Assembly: GCA_015065615.1 (NCBI GenBank)
Contig: SVPY01000003.1
Location: forward strand, 1-64,000
Reading direction: 5' to 3'
Source: Oscillospiraceae bacterium
GTDB lineage: Bacteria; Bacillota; Clostridia; Oscillospirales; Acutalibacteraceae
Length of the DNA stretch: 64,000 nucleotides
Under the pieces are notes generated by a model. That model worked only from the letters and a program-made list of their open reading frames with translations. It did no database searches and had not been told where the DNA came from. Shown piece by piece: positions 34,407 through 43,301 of the stretch. Position 1 is the first letter of the stretch; each line of letters starts with the position of its first letter. The translations under genes were made by a program, and so were the position numbers.

Positions 34407-34435
34407 AATTTGTTTATCCTTAACTTATTTCCAAC

Positions 34436-34465
34436 ATTATAACAAGTTTTTCTAAAAGAAATCAA
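34436..34465 (-). promoter_or_regulatory. Promoter of the AraC-dipeptidase operon
   Basis: Minus strand TTGATT, 18 bases, TATAAT. Its -35 box is one half of the palindrome AAATCAATTGATTT (34459-34472). Confidence 0.65.
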
Positions 34466-34493
34466 TTGATTTTTTTGAAAAATATTGTAAAAT
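34466..34493 (+). promoter_or_regulatory. Promoter of the GH4 gene
   Basis: TTGATT, 16 bases, TAAAAT. Its -35 box is the other half of the same 14-bp palindrome used by the opposite promoter. Confidence 0.6.
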
Positions 34494-34536
34494 TAAAATA
34501 ACAGAATCACAAAATGATTTTCAGGAGGAAAAAACT

Positions 34537-35862
34537 ATGAAAATTACATTTATGGGTGCGGGCAGTACCGTTTTTGTCCGTAACGTTATCGGCGACTGTA
34601 TGTGCACCGAGAGCCTTCGCGACAGCGTTATCGCTCTTTACGATATTGACGCTGAGAGACTTGAAGAAAGCTACATTATTTTAAGCGCCCTTAACAAGAA
34701 CATTAACGATAACCGCTGCAAGATCGAAAAATACTGCGGTGTTCCTGAGCGTAAGGATGCTTTAAGAGGTGCTAACTTCGTTATCAATGCTATTCAGGTT
34801 GGCCTTTACGACCCCTGCACAATTATCGACTTCGAGGTGCCCAAGAAGTACGGCCTTCGCCAGACTATTGCCGATACCCTTGGCATCGGCGGTATTATGA
34901 GAGCTCTGCGTACAATTCCCGTTCTCCGCGACTTTGCAAGAGATATGGAAGAGGTTTGCCCCGACGCATGGTTCCTCAATTACACAAACCCCATGGCTAT
35001 GTTAACAGGCTATATGCAGAGATATACAAAGATAAAAACAGTTGGTCTCTGCCACAGCGTTCAGACCTGCTCATACGGTCTTCTTAAGGGCCTCGGTATG
35101 GAAGATAAATGGGAAGGCAGAAAAGAGCTTATCGCAGGTATCAACCACATGGGCTGGCTCCTTGAAATCCTTGATAAGGACGGTAACGACCTCTATCCCG
35201 AGATAAGAAAGAGAGCAGCAGAGAAAAACGCTAATGAAAAGCACGGCGATATGGTAAGATACGAATACATCAAGAACTTTGGCTACTACTGCACAGAAAG
35301 TAGTGAACATAACGCTGAATATAACTGCTTCTATATTAAATCTAAGTACCCCGAGCTTATCGATAGATACAACATTCCTCTTGACGAATATCCCCGCCGC
35401 TGTGTAAACCAGATCAAGGGCTGGAAGGAAGAGAAGGAAAGAATTCTCGATAACGGTCAGATCACACATACACGTTCACACGAATACGCATCCTACATTA
35501 TGGAAGCTATCGTAACCGGCAACCCCTATAAGATTGGCGGTAACGTGCTTAACACAGGTCTTATCGATAACCTCCCCGCCGACGCCTGCGTTGAGGTACC
35601 CTGCCTTGTTGACGGCAGAGGCGTTAACCCCTGCCACGTTGGTAAGCTCCCCGTTCAGCTTGCTGCTATGAATATGACTAACATCAACTGCCAGCTTATG
35701 ACAATTGAAGCTGCCGTTACACAGAAGCGCGAGGATATTTATATGGCTGCTATGTTTGATCCCCATACTGCCGCAGAACTCTCTATTGATGAGATCAAGG
35801 CTATGGTAGATGAGCTTATTGAGGCTCACGGCGAATATATGGCTGAATATCAGAACAAGTAA
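34537..35862 (+). CDS. Glycoside hydrolase family 4 (alpha-galactosidase/alpha-glucosidase/alpha-galacturonidase type)
   Basis: 441 residues. GH4 enzymes use NAD and Mn2+ to cleave glycosides by a redox-elimination route. The N-terminal Rossmann motif FMGAGSTVF, the NYTNPM segment (148-153), the metal ligand C172-H173 in GLCHSV, and H204 in GINHMGW are all present. The presence of metal-binding Cys and the length fit the alpha-galactosidase/alpha-glucuronidase or galacturonidase branches; the exact sugar is not fixed. Codon choice is C-rich, like fba and pheT, which suggests strong expression. It is divergent from the AraC gene. Confidence 0.9.
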   Translation: MKITFMGAGSTVFVRNVIGDCMCTESLRDSVIALYDIDAERLEESYIILSALNKNINDNRCKIEKYCGVPERKDALRGANFVINAIQVGLYDPCTIIDFEVPKKYGLRQTIADTLGIGGIMRALRTIPVLRDFARDMEEVCPDAWFLNYTNPMAMLTGYMQRYTKIKTVGLCHSVQTCSYGLLKGLGMEDKWEGRKELIAGINHMGWLLEILDKDGNDLYPEIRKRAAEKNANEKHGDMVRYEYIKNFGYYCTESSEHNAEYNCFYIKSKYPELIDRYNIPLDEYPRRCVNQIKGWKEEKERILDNGQITHTRSHEYASYIMEAIVTGNPYKIGGNVLNTGLIDNLPADACVEVPCLVDGRGVNPCHVGKLPVQLAAMNMTNINCQLMTIEAAVTQKREDIYMAAMFDPHTAAELSIDEIKAMVDELIEAHGEYMAEYQNK

Positions 35863-35877
35863 TTTTATAGCAATAAA

Positions 35878-35920
35878 TTTAAAAAGCAGACGGCTTAATA
35901 AAGCTGTCTGCTTTTTTATC
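35878..35920 (+). terminator. Bidirectional terminator between the GH4 gene and the activase gene
   Basis: AAAAAGCAGACGGCTT, loop AATA, AAGCTGTCTGCTTTTTT, with A and T tracts on both sides. It serves the convergent GH4 and activase genes. Confidence 0.85.
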
Positions 35921-35923
35921 GTT

Positions 35924-36793
35924 TTATATACCTGAGGGGGAATATATAGCGCCAAGTTTAGCGGCAAGGGCTTTCATAAAATCCTTATCAGGAGGAGTGA
36001 TTTTTTCGGTTTCGTAGCATCTGTTGAGGGCGTTATATTTACCTACAGCAATATTGTGATAAGCCATAAGTTCAACGTCGCGGTTCAGGGATTTGGCGAA
36101 TTTAACCACCGCCTCGGCTTCGAAATCGTTAAACTCAGGAATATACGGCATACGGAATAAAATGTTTGCGCCGCTTTCACTGAGCTTGCAGGCGTTTTCG
36201 AGAATCTGCTTATTGCTTACGCCTGTGTTTTTAATGTGATTTTCTTCATCAATACCCTTGATATCAAAGAGAAAAAGATCTGCGTAAGGAAGAATTTTCT
36301 CAAAAATCTCCCATTTTACGTTGCCTGCCGTTTCAATAGCGGTATGAATACCTGCATTTTTACAGGCGGAAAGAATTTCTAAACACAAATCACTTTGAAG
36401 CAGAGGCTCACCGCCGGATAAAGTAACTCCGCCGCCTGATGTTTTGTAATATTCCTTATCCTTTAAAACCTGCTTGATGATATTTTCCGCAGTTTCCTCC
36501 CTGCCGCTTACTCTTCTTGCTTTTTGAGGGCAGATTTCGGCGCATTTACCGCAGGCGATGCAGTTTTTAGTAAAAGTATTACCGCAAATTTTAGCGCATT
36601 CACCGCAGGAAATGCATTTATCCCTGTAATAGAGAAGCACGGGCTTAAAGCTCTGGCTTTCGGGATTGTGGCACCAAAGGCATTTTAAATTACAGCCTTT
36701 AAAAAATACCGTAGTTCTTATTCCGGGGCCGTCGTGAATGGAAAACCGCTGAATATCGAAAATATTACCTTTTATATTTAATATATCACTCAT
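35924..36793 (-). CDS. Glycyl radical enzyme activating protein (radical SAM)
   Basis: 289 residues. It installs the glycyl radical on the partner enzyme encoded just upstream. The radical SAM cluster motif CNLKCLWC (CxxxCxxC) lies near residue 33. A ferredoxin-like insert follows with eight cysteines in two groups (CISCGECAKIC and CIACGKCAEIC), typical of activases of non-PFL glycyl radical enzymes. TSGGGVTLSGGEPLLQ is the SAM-binding region. It starts 12 bases after the glycyl radical enzyme, so it is cotranscribed. Confidence 0.94.
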   Translation of the reverse strand: MSDILNIKGNIFDIQRFSIHDGPGIRTTVFFKGCNLKCLWCHNPESQSFKPVLLYYRDKCISCGECAKICGNTFTKNCIACGKCAEICPQKARRVSGREETAENIIKQVLKDKEYYKTSGGGVTLSGGEPLLQSDLCLEILSACKNAGIHTAIETAGNVKWEIFEKILPYADLFLFDIKGIDEENHIKNTGVSNKQILENACKLSESGANILFRMPYIPEFNDFEAEAVVKFAKSLNRDVELMAYHNIAVGKYNALNRCYETEKITPPDKDFMKALAAKLGAIYSPSGI

Positions 36794-36805
36794 ATAGCAA
36801 TATAA

Positions 36806-39007
36806 TTAAAATTCGTTATCTGTACGGGCGATAATATTATCCTGTAAGGGACCTGCAAGGCGGTTGAAATATTCGCTGAAGCCGCCGACGCGTACGATAA
36901 GATTTTCGTGCTTTTCGGGGTGGATTTTAGCATCAAGAAGTTCTTCCTTGCTTACAACGTTGATCTGTAAGGTCTGACCGCCCATTCTGAAATAGGTTTT
37001 TGCAAGAGCGATATAAGCTTCTTTTCCGGCATCAGTATTGAACTGAGCTTTATTAAACTTCATCTGCATTACGTTGCCGCTGGTTGCAAGATATTGGTTA
37101 GCCTTTAAAACGGAGTTTAAAAGAGCTGTAGGACCGCACTTATCGTTGCCGGGTGTGCAGCCGATGCTGTCGGCAAGTAAAGTTTCGTTATCCTTTTTGC
37201 CGTTGGGAAGAGCACCGCAGTGAATAGCGTAGTTAGGTGCGCGGTGGAAGGTTGAACAGCCTGCGCCGAAAACGCCGCCACGGAAGGTCTTCTTAGCCTG
37301 TAAATAGCGGTAGAGGTGGTCGGTTATTTCGGCGTAGATTGTATCTACTTCCTCAATATCGTTACCGAATTTATCGTAGCCCTTGAAGTCCTTGTAAAGC
37401 TGGTCGAATCCTTCGAAATCCTTATCGAGGGCTTCTGTAAGCTCTTTCATAGTATATTTCTTTGTGTCGTATACGTAGTGCTTGATAGCAGCTAAGGAGT
37501 CGGCTGTGTCGGGAAGACCCTCTGTTAATACCTGACCGTGACCGTAGTAGGGTCCCTTATTCTTATATTCGAGACCTCTTTCAATACAGCCCTGAATGGT
37601 TAAGCTTCTCCAAGGGATGGGAGCGTACTTTGCGTAAGCCTCCTGATAGCGGTTGGAGACGGAAACGATAGTATCTAAAAGATAATCAAGCTGACTGTAG
37701 AAAGCTTTCATTAAGTCGCCGAAAGTTTCAAAGCCATCGGCTTCACCTGTGGAAAGACCTAATTTTTCATGGCTGAATTTACATACGCCGTCAAATAAAG
37801 CAAATTCCAAAGCCTTGATAACGCTTACCTCGCCGTCCTCAAGACCCATGTGGGATTTACCGAAAATGTCTATCTGGTTGCATCCGTTCATACAGTAAAG
37901 GTGGCTGTCACTTGGAGGAATACCTATTGCCTCCAAAGCGGTGCAAACGCATTCATCGTTATAAATTGCAGGCATACCGATACCTGTAGCAAGAGTATCA
38001 ACAGCCGCGCGCCATAAGGAATCGGGAGTATTTTTATGTACACGCATTGTGATGTTGGGGGTATTATACTTAAATTCCCTTGCTACCTTTAAAGTATCGT
38101 AGGTTAAATCGTTACTCATATCCTCGCCGAATTCGTTGCTGCCGCCTACGCAGAGATTCCAGCTTCTTGTCTTATAGAAAAGCTCCCAAAGCTTTTTTAA
38201 GCACTCGTATCTATCCTCTTTATCGGGGTCATTTACGTACCAGGGGCCTAAGAAATAGTCGAATAAACCGGGGGAATCGATATCGGCAATACCGTAAGCC
38301 ATCCAGAAGAACTGGCAGGCTTCGAAGAAGTTGCGGGGTGAATTCTGAGGGATATTGTTAAAAGCTTCGATAAGACGATTTAAAACCACCTTATCTTCCT
38401 TGTTTGCATCGGGGAGCATTTCTATGGCTTTTTCCTGAAAACGCTTGGCAAAAATTTCAATAGCATCGCAGCATAAATGCATGGAATCATAGAAATCGTC
38501 GCGGTCCTTGTGAATGAAGCGGAATTTTTCGATTTTTTCGCGCATGCCCTTTGTGCCAAGGCGCATAAGCATTAAAAAGTCGGGGTTACCGTGACCGCCG
38601 CCTCTGCCCCAGCAGCATTTGTTCTCGTCAAGCTTCTTTTCCAAGTCGCTTGTAATGCTGTCGAGATACAGCCATAAATCGTAGGGGCGCATAACATCGT
38701 AAAGCTCGTTTAATTCCTGTTCGTATTCGGGGTAGAGCTCGATTTTTTTGGTTTTTATGTTCTGTCTCGTAATAACGCCTTTTTCGTGATCACGAACATA
38801 AATACCGTCTGCACGGCTGAAGCCTATTGAATAGGGTACGAAGGAGTGAACGGGCGCGTTGAACCAGTTGGCAGTATCCAGCTTAATATCGAGATTTTCT
38901 GCCATAAACTTTAAAGCATAAGCTATTTTATAGCATCTGTCCTCGCGGTCGGCAGTTAAGAATCCTACTGCAAAAGGTTCAATTTTAGTAAGTTTCTGAA
39001 GGTCCAT
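36806..39007 (-). CDS. Glycyl radical enzyme of the PFL superfamily, function unassigned
   Basis: 733 residues, shorter than typical GREs (about 780-850). The C-terminal glycyl radical loop RVGGFS is present (Gly709), and the activase lies next door. The active-site loop reads CMNGCNQ (Cys372 and Cys376). The dehydratase signature GCVE is replaced by GCNQ, so the usual Glu base two residues after the Cys is Gln. It has neither the adjacent Cys-Cys of pyruvate formate-lyase nor the Cys-x-Glu of diol dehydratases. It sits between an aldo/keto reductase gene and the activase, which suggests an aldehyde- or ketone-producing reaction. Substrate unknown. Confidence 0.9.
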   Translation of the reverse strand: MDLQKLTKIEPFAVGFLTADREDRCYKIAYALKFMAENLDIKLDTANWFNAPVHSFVPYSIGFSRADGIYVRDHEKGVITRQNIKTKKIELYPEYEQELNELYDVMRPYDLWLYLDSITSDLEKKLDENKCCWGRGGGHGNPDFLMLMRLGTKGMREKIEKFRFIHKDRDDFYDSMHLCCDAIEIFAKRFQEKAIEMLPDANKEDKVVLNRLIEAFNNIPQNSPRNFFEACQFFWMAYGIADIDSPGLFDYFLGPWYVNDPDKEDRYECLKKLWELFYKTRSWNLCVGGSNEFGEDMSNDLTYDTLKVAREFKYNTPNITMRVHKNTPDSLWRAAVDTLATGIGMPAIYNDECVCTALEAIGIPPSDSHLYCMNGCNQIDIFGKSHMGLEDGEVSVIKALEFALFDGVCKFSHEKLGLSTGEADGFETFGDLMKAFYSQLDYLLDTIVSVSNRYQEAYAKYAPIPWRSLTIQGCIERGLEYKNKGPYYGHGQVLTEGLPDTADSLAAIKHYVYDTKKYTMKELTEALDKDFEGFDQLYKDFKGYDKFGNDIEEVDTIYAEITDHLYRYLQAKKTFRGGVFGAGCSTFHRAPNYAIHCGALPNGKKDNETLLADSIGCTPGNDKCGPTALLNSVLKANQYLATSGNVMQMKFNKAQFNTDAGKEAYIALAKTYFRMGGQTLQINVVSKEELLDAKIHPEKHENLIVRVGGFSEYFNRLAGPLQDNIIARTDNEF

Positions 39008-39047
39008 TTTTATTTCCTTTCAATAATAAGCCTTAAGGGAAATTTAA

Positions 39048-39920
39048 TCAGTTACCGTTAACGAGAGCGTCGGCAGGAGCTTCCTCGGGGGAGAAGCCGC
39101 TGAAGCCTACTGTGGGCATATTCATAAGTGTTTCCATATCTTCTTTGGAAATTTCAAAATCGAATACTTCGGCGTTTGAAGCCATTCTGCCCTCATTTGT
39201 AGATTTGGGAAGAGGTAAAATATCGTTCTGGAGTGCAAATTTAACGCAGATCTGACCTACGTTTTTGCCGTATTTCTCAGCTATTGCGTTTAAAGTTTCG
39301 TCCTTTAATACTGCGCCGCTGCCAAGAGGAGACCAAGCTTCAACTAAAATACCTTCCTGCTGGTTCCATCTGATATTTTCGATCTGTGTGTAACCGGGGT
39401 GGAATTCAAGCTGGTTTACCATGGGCTTGATTTCGCAAGTCTCGTATAAAGCCTCAATGTGCTTTTTCTCAAAGTTACTTACGCCGATAGCCTTGATTTT
39501 ACCCTCTTTATACATTTTTTCGAAGCCGCGCCAGGTAGCAGCGTTGATTTCTTTCCAGTTTTCCGTAACCTTTTCTACGCAGGGCCAGTGAATTAAGTAG
39601 AGGTCAATGTAATCAAGACCTAAAAGCTCTAAGGACTTTTCAACTGCAGCAATAGTCTCTTCATAACCGCGGTCTGTTATCCAGTGCTTTGTGGTGATGA
39701 AAATTTCCTCTCTGGGTACACCGCTTTCCTTAATGCCTAAGCCTACTTCATCCTCGTTGCCGTAAGCGAAGGCTGTGTCGATGTGTCTGTAACCTGCTTT
39801 TAATGCCATTTTTACACACTCTTTTGTGGTGCCGTCATGGGGTGTTTGCCATGTGCCGTAGCCGATTACGGGAATCTTAACACCGTTAGAAAGGGTGAAT
39901 GCATCTGTTAACTTATTCAT
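39048..39920 (-). CDS. Aldo/keto reductase
   Basis: 290 residues from the ATG preceded by AAAGGAG; the frame extends upstream without a site. It is a TIM-barrel NAD(P)H oxidoreductase of the small AKR group, close to 2,5-diketo-D-gluconate reductase-like proteins. Conserved elements visible are GYGTWQ, YRHIDTAFAYGNEDEVG (with the catalytic Asp and Tyr), ITTKHW, YLIHWP with its His, and LPKSTNEGR for cofactor binding. It leads the operon AKR-glycyl radical enzyme-activase, so it may reduce the product of that enzyme. Confidence 0.93.
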   Translation of the reverse strand: MNKLTDAFTLSNGVKIPVIGYGTWQTPHDGTTKECVKMALKAGYRHIDTAFAYGNEDEVGLGIKESGVPREEIFITTKHWITDRGYEETIAAVEKSLELLGLDYIDLYLIHWPCVEKVTENWKEINAATWRGFEKMYKEGKIKAIGVSNFEKKHIEALYETCEIKPMVNQLEFHPGYTQIENIRWNQQEGILVEAWSPLGSGAVLKDETLNAIAEKYGKNVGQICVKFALQNDILPLPKSTNEGRMASNAEVFDFEISKEDMETLMNMPTVGFSGFSPEEAPADALVNGN

Positions 39921-39975
39921 TTTGAGATCTCCTTTATATAAGTGAATTTTATAAATTGCATATTTATATATTATA

Positions 39976-40004
39976 ATTATAAGATGAAAGTAAATTAATT
40001 TCAA
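39976..40004 (-). promoter_or_regulatory. Promoter of the AKR-glycyl radical enzyme-activase operon
   Basis: Minus strand TTGAAA, 17 bases, TATAAT, about 55 bases before the AKR start. Confidence 0.75.
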
Positions 40005-40114
40005 CAGAAGCCAAGGGCACAAAAATAATATGGTGTAAAATAATAATATAAAATCCTTTGAAAACAAAAAGTTCTGTGGTTAATCACCGCTGATAAATTT
40101 AACTGAAGTAAAAT

Positions 40115-40148
40115 AAAAGTGCAGGAGTTAATTTTCCTGCACTTTTTT
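40115..40148 (-). terminator. Terminator of the zinc alcohol dehydrogenase gene
   Basis: AAAAGTGCAGGA and TCCTGCACTTTT arms (12 bp) with an 8-base loop on the minus strand, then ATTTTAC. On the plus strand a T run also follows. Confidence 0.7.
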
Positions 40149-40149
40149 A

Positions 40150-41172
40150 TTAATCAAAAGTAACTATATATTTGCCAAGGGCTCTTTCCTTCTTATCTGC
40201 TAAAATCTTGGGGAGCTCATCGACGGGAATAAACTTATAAACCATAGAGTTTACGTCTATTTTGCCGCTGTCGATAAGAGATAAAGCACGCTTCTGTGTG
40301 TAGGGGTTAATGAAGGAAGCTTTAATTGTAATCTCTTTCTTGAAAATTTCGAAAGGCTTAATAGAGATTTCGTCACCGGGCTTTGTTAAACCGAAAAGCA
40401 TAACTGTGGATTTATTGCCTGCCAAAGCGATAGCCTGACTCATTGTGGTGGGCTTACCAACGCACTCGATAACTGTTGTAAGTCTTGTGATACCGTTATT
40501 AAGGAGAACTTCCTTAGCGTTTTCGTTTACGGGATCAATTACTATGTCGGCACCTAATTTTAATGCAAGTTCGCGTTTGCTTTCAATGGGTTCGATAAGA
40601 ACTAATTTTGAAGCACCTTTGATTTTTGCAAGCTGGAGCATTAAAAGACCTATCATACCGCCACCTATAACCGCTACGTTGGCGCCGGGCTCGATATCGC
40701 ACATATCAATGCCGTGTAAGCAGCAGGCTACGGGCTCTGTCATAGCAGCTGCGGAGAATTCTGTAGAATCTGTAAACTTATAAACCTGAGACTGAGGCAC
40801 AGCGCAGTATTCGGCAAAACCGCCGTTAACTGTAGTGCCTATGCCTATCATACTGCTGCAGAAGTGACCTATACCTTCGCGGCAATAATCGCAGTTATTA
40901 CAAAGTTTATTGGGGTCCACACATACTTTGTCGCCGATTTTAATACCTATAACGTTTTTGCCTACTTCAATAACTTCGCCTGCAAATTCATGGCCCAATA
41001 CTGTGCCTGCAGGAGTGGGGGCAGCACCTTCGTCGCCGTCGAAAATATGCATATCTGTGCCGCATATACCACAGGCTTTTACTTTAATTAAAACGTCCTC
41101 AGCGCCGATTTCGGGCATAGGGAGGTTTTCTACTCTTAAATCTTCTTTCTTATAAAATACTGCAGCTTTCAT
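40150..41172 (-). CDS. Zinc-dependent alcohol dehydrogenase (sorbitol/threonine dehydrogenase-like)
   Basis: 340 residues from the ATG after GAAAGGAAA. It is a medium-chain dehydrogenase: CGICGTDMHIFDGD holds the catalytic zinc Cys, GHEFAGEV the zinc His, and C-N-N-C-D-Y-C-R-E-G-I-G-H-F-C the four structural zinc cysteines. Rossmann fold GGGMIGLLMLQLA lies near residue 175. It probably oxidises or reduces a polyol or sugar alcohol. It has its own promoter and terminator, between the glycyl radical operon and the lyase operon. Confidence 0.92.
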   Translation of the reverse strand: MKAAVFYKKEDLRVENLPMPEIGAEDVLIKVKACGICGTDMHIFDGDEGAAPTPAGTVLGHEFAGEVIEVGKNVIGIKIGDKVCVDPNKLCNNCDYCREGIGHFCSSMIGIGTTVNGGFAEYCAVPQSQVYKFTDSTEFSAAAMTEPVACCLHGIDMCDIEPGANVAVIGGGMIGLLMLQLAKIKGASKLVLIEPIESKRELALKLGADIVIDPVNENAKEVLLNNGITRLTTVIECVGKPTTMSQAIALAGNKSTVMLFGLTKPGDEISIKPFEIFKKEITIKASFINPYTQKRALSLIDSGKIDVNSMVYKFIPVDELPKILADKKERALGKYIVTFD

Positions 41173-41237
41173 ATAAAATTTCCTTTCGATTTTGATATGG
41201 AATTTTTTGCTTTGCACGAATCTAATGATCTAAAAAT

Positions 41238-41266
41238 ATAATAAATCATGTTACTTGCAATGTCAA
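41238..41266 (-). promoter_or_regulatory. Promoter of the alcohol dehydrogenase gene
   Basis: Minus strand TTGACA, 17 bases, TATTAT, about 65 bases before the ATG. Confidence 0.75.
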
Positions 41267-41279
41267 CTAATATATGAAC

Positions 41280-43301
41280 TTAAAGAGAATTTTCATCTAT
41301 GATAAGCTTTTCGCCGTTTGTCAGGCAGATGGTGATAATGGTATCCTGAATATTTTTTGATGCTTCAATTTTTTCTATGGGGCAAGCTTCGTTGCCGTCG
41401 GGGTAGAAAACTGTAACAAGCCTTGCTTTTTCGCAAGTTAATTTATATTCAGCGCAGTAAATGGGGCGGTAATCAAACTGATTGTGGCTGCGCATATAAA
41501 GACCCTGAACTTCGGGGAAGAACTGACCGCGGCAAAGATTAAGGGAAATTTCTCTTAATCCGAATTCGTTTTCAGGCACAAATACGTTTAAGGAATCTGC
41601 CTTGATATTTAAATTATTTACGCTTAAATTTTCGCTGTCAAGATGCCAGAGCACTCCATAGGTGTGAATATCGCCTTCGTTTACGCCATAGAGGCGGTCG
41701 ATGGAAATAAGGAAAGGCTTTAAATTCTTTTCTTTCTTAATAAAAAGAACGCTTCTTTCGTGAATAGCTTCAGTTTCTGCTCGGTTATTGCCATAGCCTT
41801 CGTTATAAATAGCCTTTAATACGTCAATATTTTCTCCTGCTTTATAGGAGAGGTCACTTTTTTTATTTATTTCACCTTTCCATTTATAGTTTTTGCGGCG
41901 GAACTGACCTAAGCCATCCACTCTTACTGTGTTGTGAGCTCGGGTAGAAAGGGTATATTTGCTTTCTCTTGAAGCATCGTAAGCGTATTTACCTGCTTCG
42001 GTTAAAATCAGTTTACCATCTGCATACATTAATAAATTTAATTTATCCTCATGCTGGTGGCCGGCTCCGAATTCGCCGCCGTCAAAGAATACCCAGGTAT
42101 CGTTTTCGCTGTGGCCTGTTCTTAATACGGCAAGTCCTGCGTTTTCGAAAATATGGTTACATTCGGGTGCGGTACCTTCTTTTTTATCGGATAGAATCCA
42201 CTTGAAAAGCTGGTTTTCGGGGAATAAATGAACGTACTCTGCCACAACACCCTTGGCGTTATATTTCATACCGTCGTTAATATCGGGTACGATCAAATCA
42301 GGCTGTGCTAAATGCACGTAGGTTTCTACCATTTTTTCAACGTAGGAAGCAAAGTTTTTGTCAGGCTCAATATTATAGTTGGTTAAAAGAGTCAGTAACG
42401 CTCCATAGGTGGTTATAGCTACGTGCTGATAGTCGGTAGTAAGTTCGTACTGGAAGCCATCGGGGTAAACCTGCCTTATAAGCTCGCGGCTCATTGTATC
42501 GCAGGCAAATTTAAGCCAGACTTTGCTTTCTTTAAAGAAGCCGTAAATTACACCGATGTGAGCTAAGCCGTTCATTTCCATTAATAGCCAGTTGTTGCCG
42601 CCGTGTACGTTAAAAAGTCTTTCACCGTGCTCGTAAACGGATTTGCACCAATCGGTGATAATATCCTCGTTAAAAGCTTCGGTTTTATAGAAAGTATGTA
42701 TAACGTAAGGCCAGCATCCGCCCTGACGGATACCGCATTCAATAGTACGCCAGGAGAGAGTTCCGCCGTGACCCGTGTTTAAGTCGGGTGCTTCGGCTTG
42801 CTTTACCCAGCTATCGAATAATTCAGCGCAGGCGAAAGCATATTTTTCGTTTTTGGTCATATTGTATGCAGAAGCCAAAGTGGAAAATTCTGCATGGCGG
42901 CTTAACTGCCAGGGCCACTCCTTGTATCCGTTATGAGTGGGGTTTGAGTACCAATCTACCTTGTTTTCGCCAAAGTCAGATGGTGTACCGCAGGAAACCA
43001 TATAGTGGCGGCAGGCTTTTTCTGCTTCGTTTATAATTTCGTCGTTTGTAGGCAGGCGGTAGCTACCGTTTTCGTCCATTGAGTTACCTTCTAAATTTCC
43101 GGCGCTTGACTTAAAATATTTATCAGGCTCTAAAAAATCTCGGAAAAAGGCTGCAAAAACTTTTCTGCAGGCTTTGTAATCATCTTTATCTAAAAGGCCG
43201 GGTATTTCTTCCAAGCCTTTTAAATTTAAATCAATAAGCTCGGAAAAGAATTTTTTGTCGCTTAATAAAGGACCGCTGAAATTAGATTTTGTAGAATACA
43301 T
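41280..43301 (-). CDS. Heparinase II/III family protein, copy 2
   Basis: 673 residues. The N-terminal (alpha/alpha) barrel shows NNWLLMEMNGLAHIGV and FQYELTTDYQHVA (candidate catalytic Tyr/His). The C-terminal beta-sandwich has the family signature HQHEDKLNLLMYADGK followed by RAHNTVRVDG. No signal peptide is visible, so it probably acts on imported oligosaccharides. Members include heparin, alginate and other uronate lyases. Its ATG directly follows the stop of the related upstream gene (TAAATG), with AGGAGG inside that gene, so translation is coupled. Confidence 0.88.
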   Translation of the reverse strand: MYSTKSNFSGPLLSDKKFFSELIDLNLKGLEEIPGLLDKDDYKACRKVFAAFFRDFLEPDKYFKSSAGNLEGNSMDENGSYRLPTNDEIINEAEKACRHYMVSCGTPSDFGENKVDWYSNPTHNGYKEWPWQLSRHAEFSTLASAYNMTKNEKYAFACAELFDSWVKQAEAPDLNTGHGGTLSWRTIECGIRQGGCWPYVIHTFYKTEAFNEDIITDWCKSVYEHGERLFNVHGGNNWLLMEMNGLAHIGVIYGFFKESKVWLKFACDTMSRELIRQVYPDGFQYELTTDYQHVAITTYGALLTLLTNYNIEPDKNFASYVEKMVETYVHLAQPDLIVPDINDGMKYNAKGVVAEYVHLFPENQLFKWILSDKKEGTAPECNHIFENAGLAVLRTGHSENDTWVFFDGGEFGAGHQHEDKLNLLMYADGKLILTEAGKYAYDASRESKYTLSTRAHNTVRVDGLGQFRRKNYKWKGEINKKSDLSYKAGENIDVLKAIYNEGYGNNRAETEAIHERSVLFIKKEKNLKPFLISIDRLYGVNEGDIHTYGVLWHLDSENLSVNNLNIKADSLNVFVPENEFGLREISLNLCRGQFFPEVQGLYMRSHNQFDYRPIYCAEYKLTCEKARLVTVFYPDGNEACPIEKIEASKNIQDTIITICLTNGEKLIIDENSL

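Noticed and set aside
38080..38361. Arginine-rich frame on the plus strand inside the glycyl radical enzyme gene.
   Set aside because: Low-complexity shadow of the real gene, with no ribosome site.
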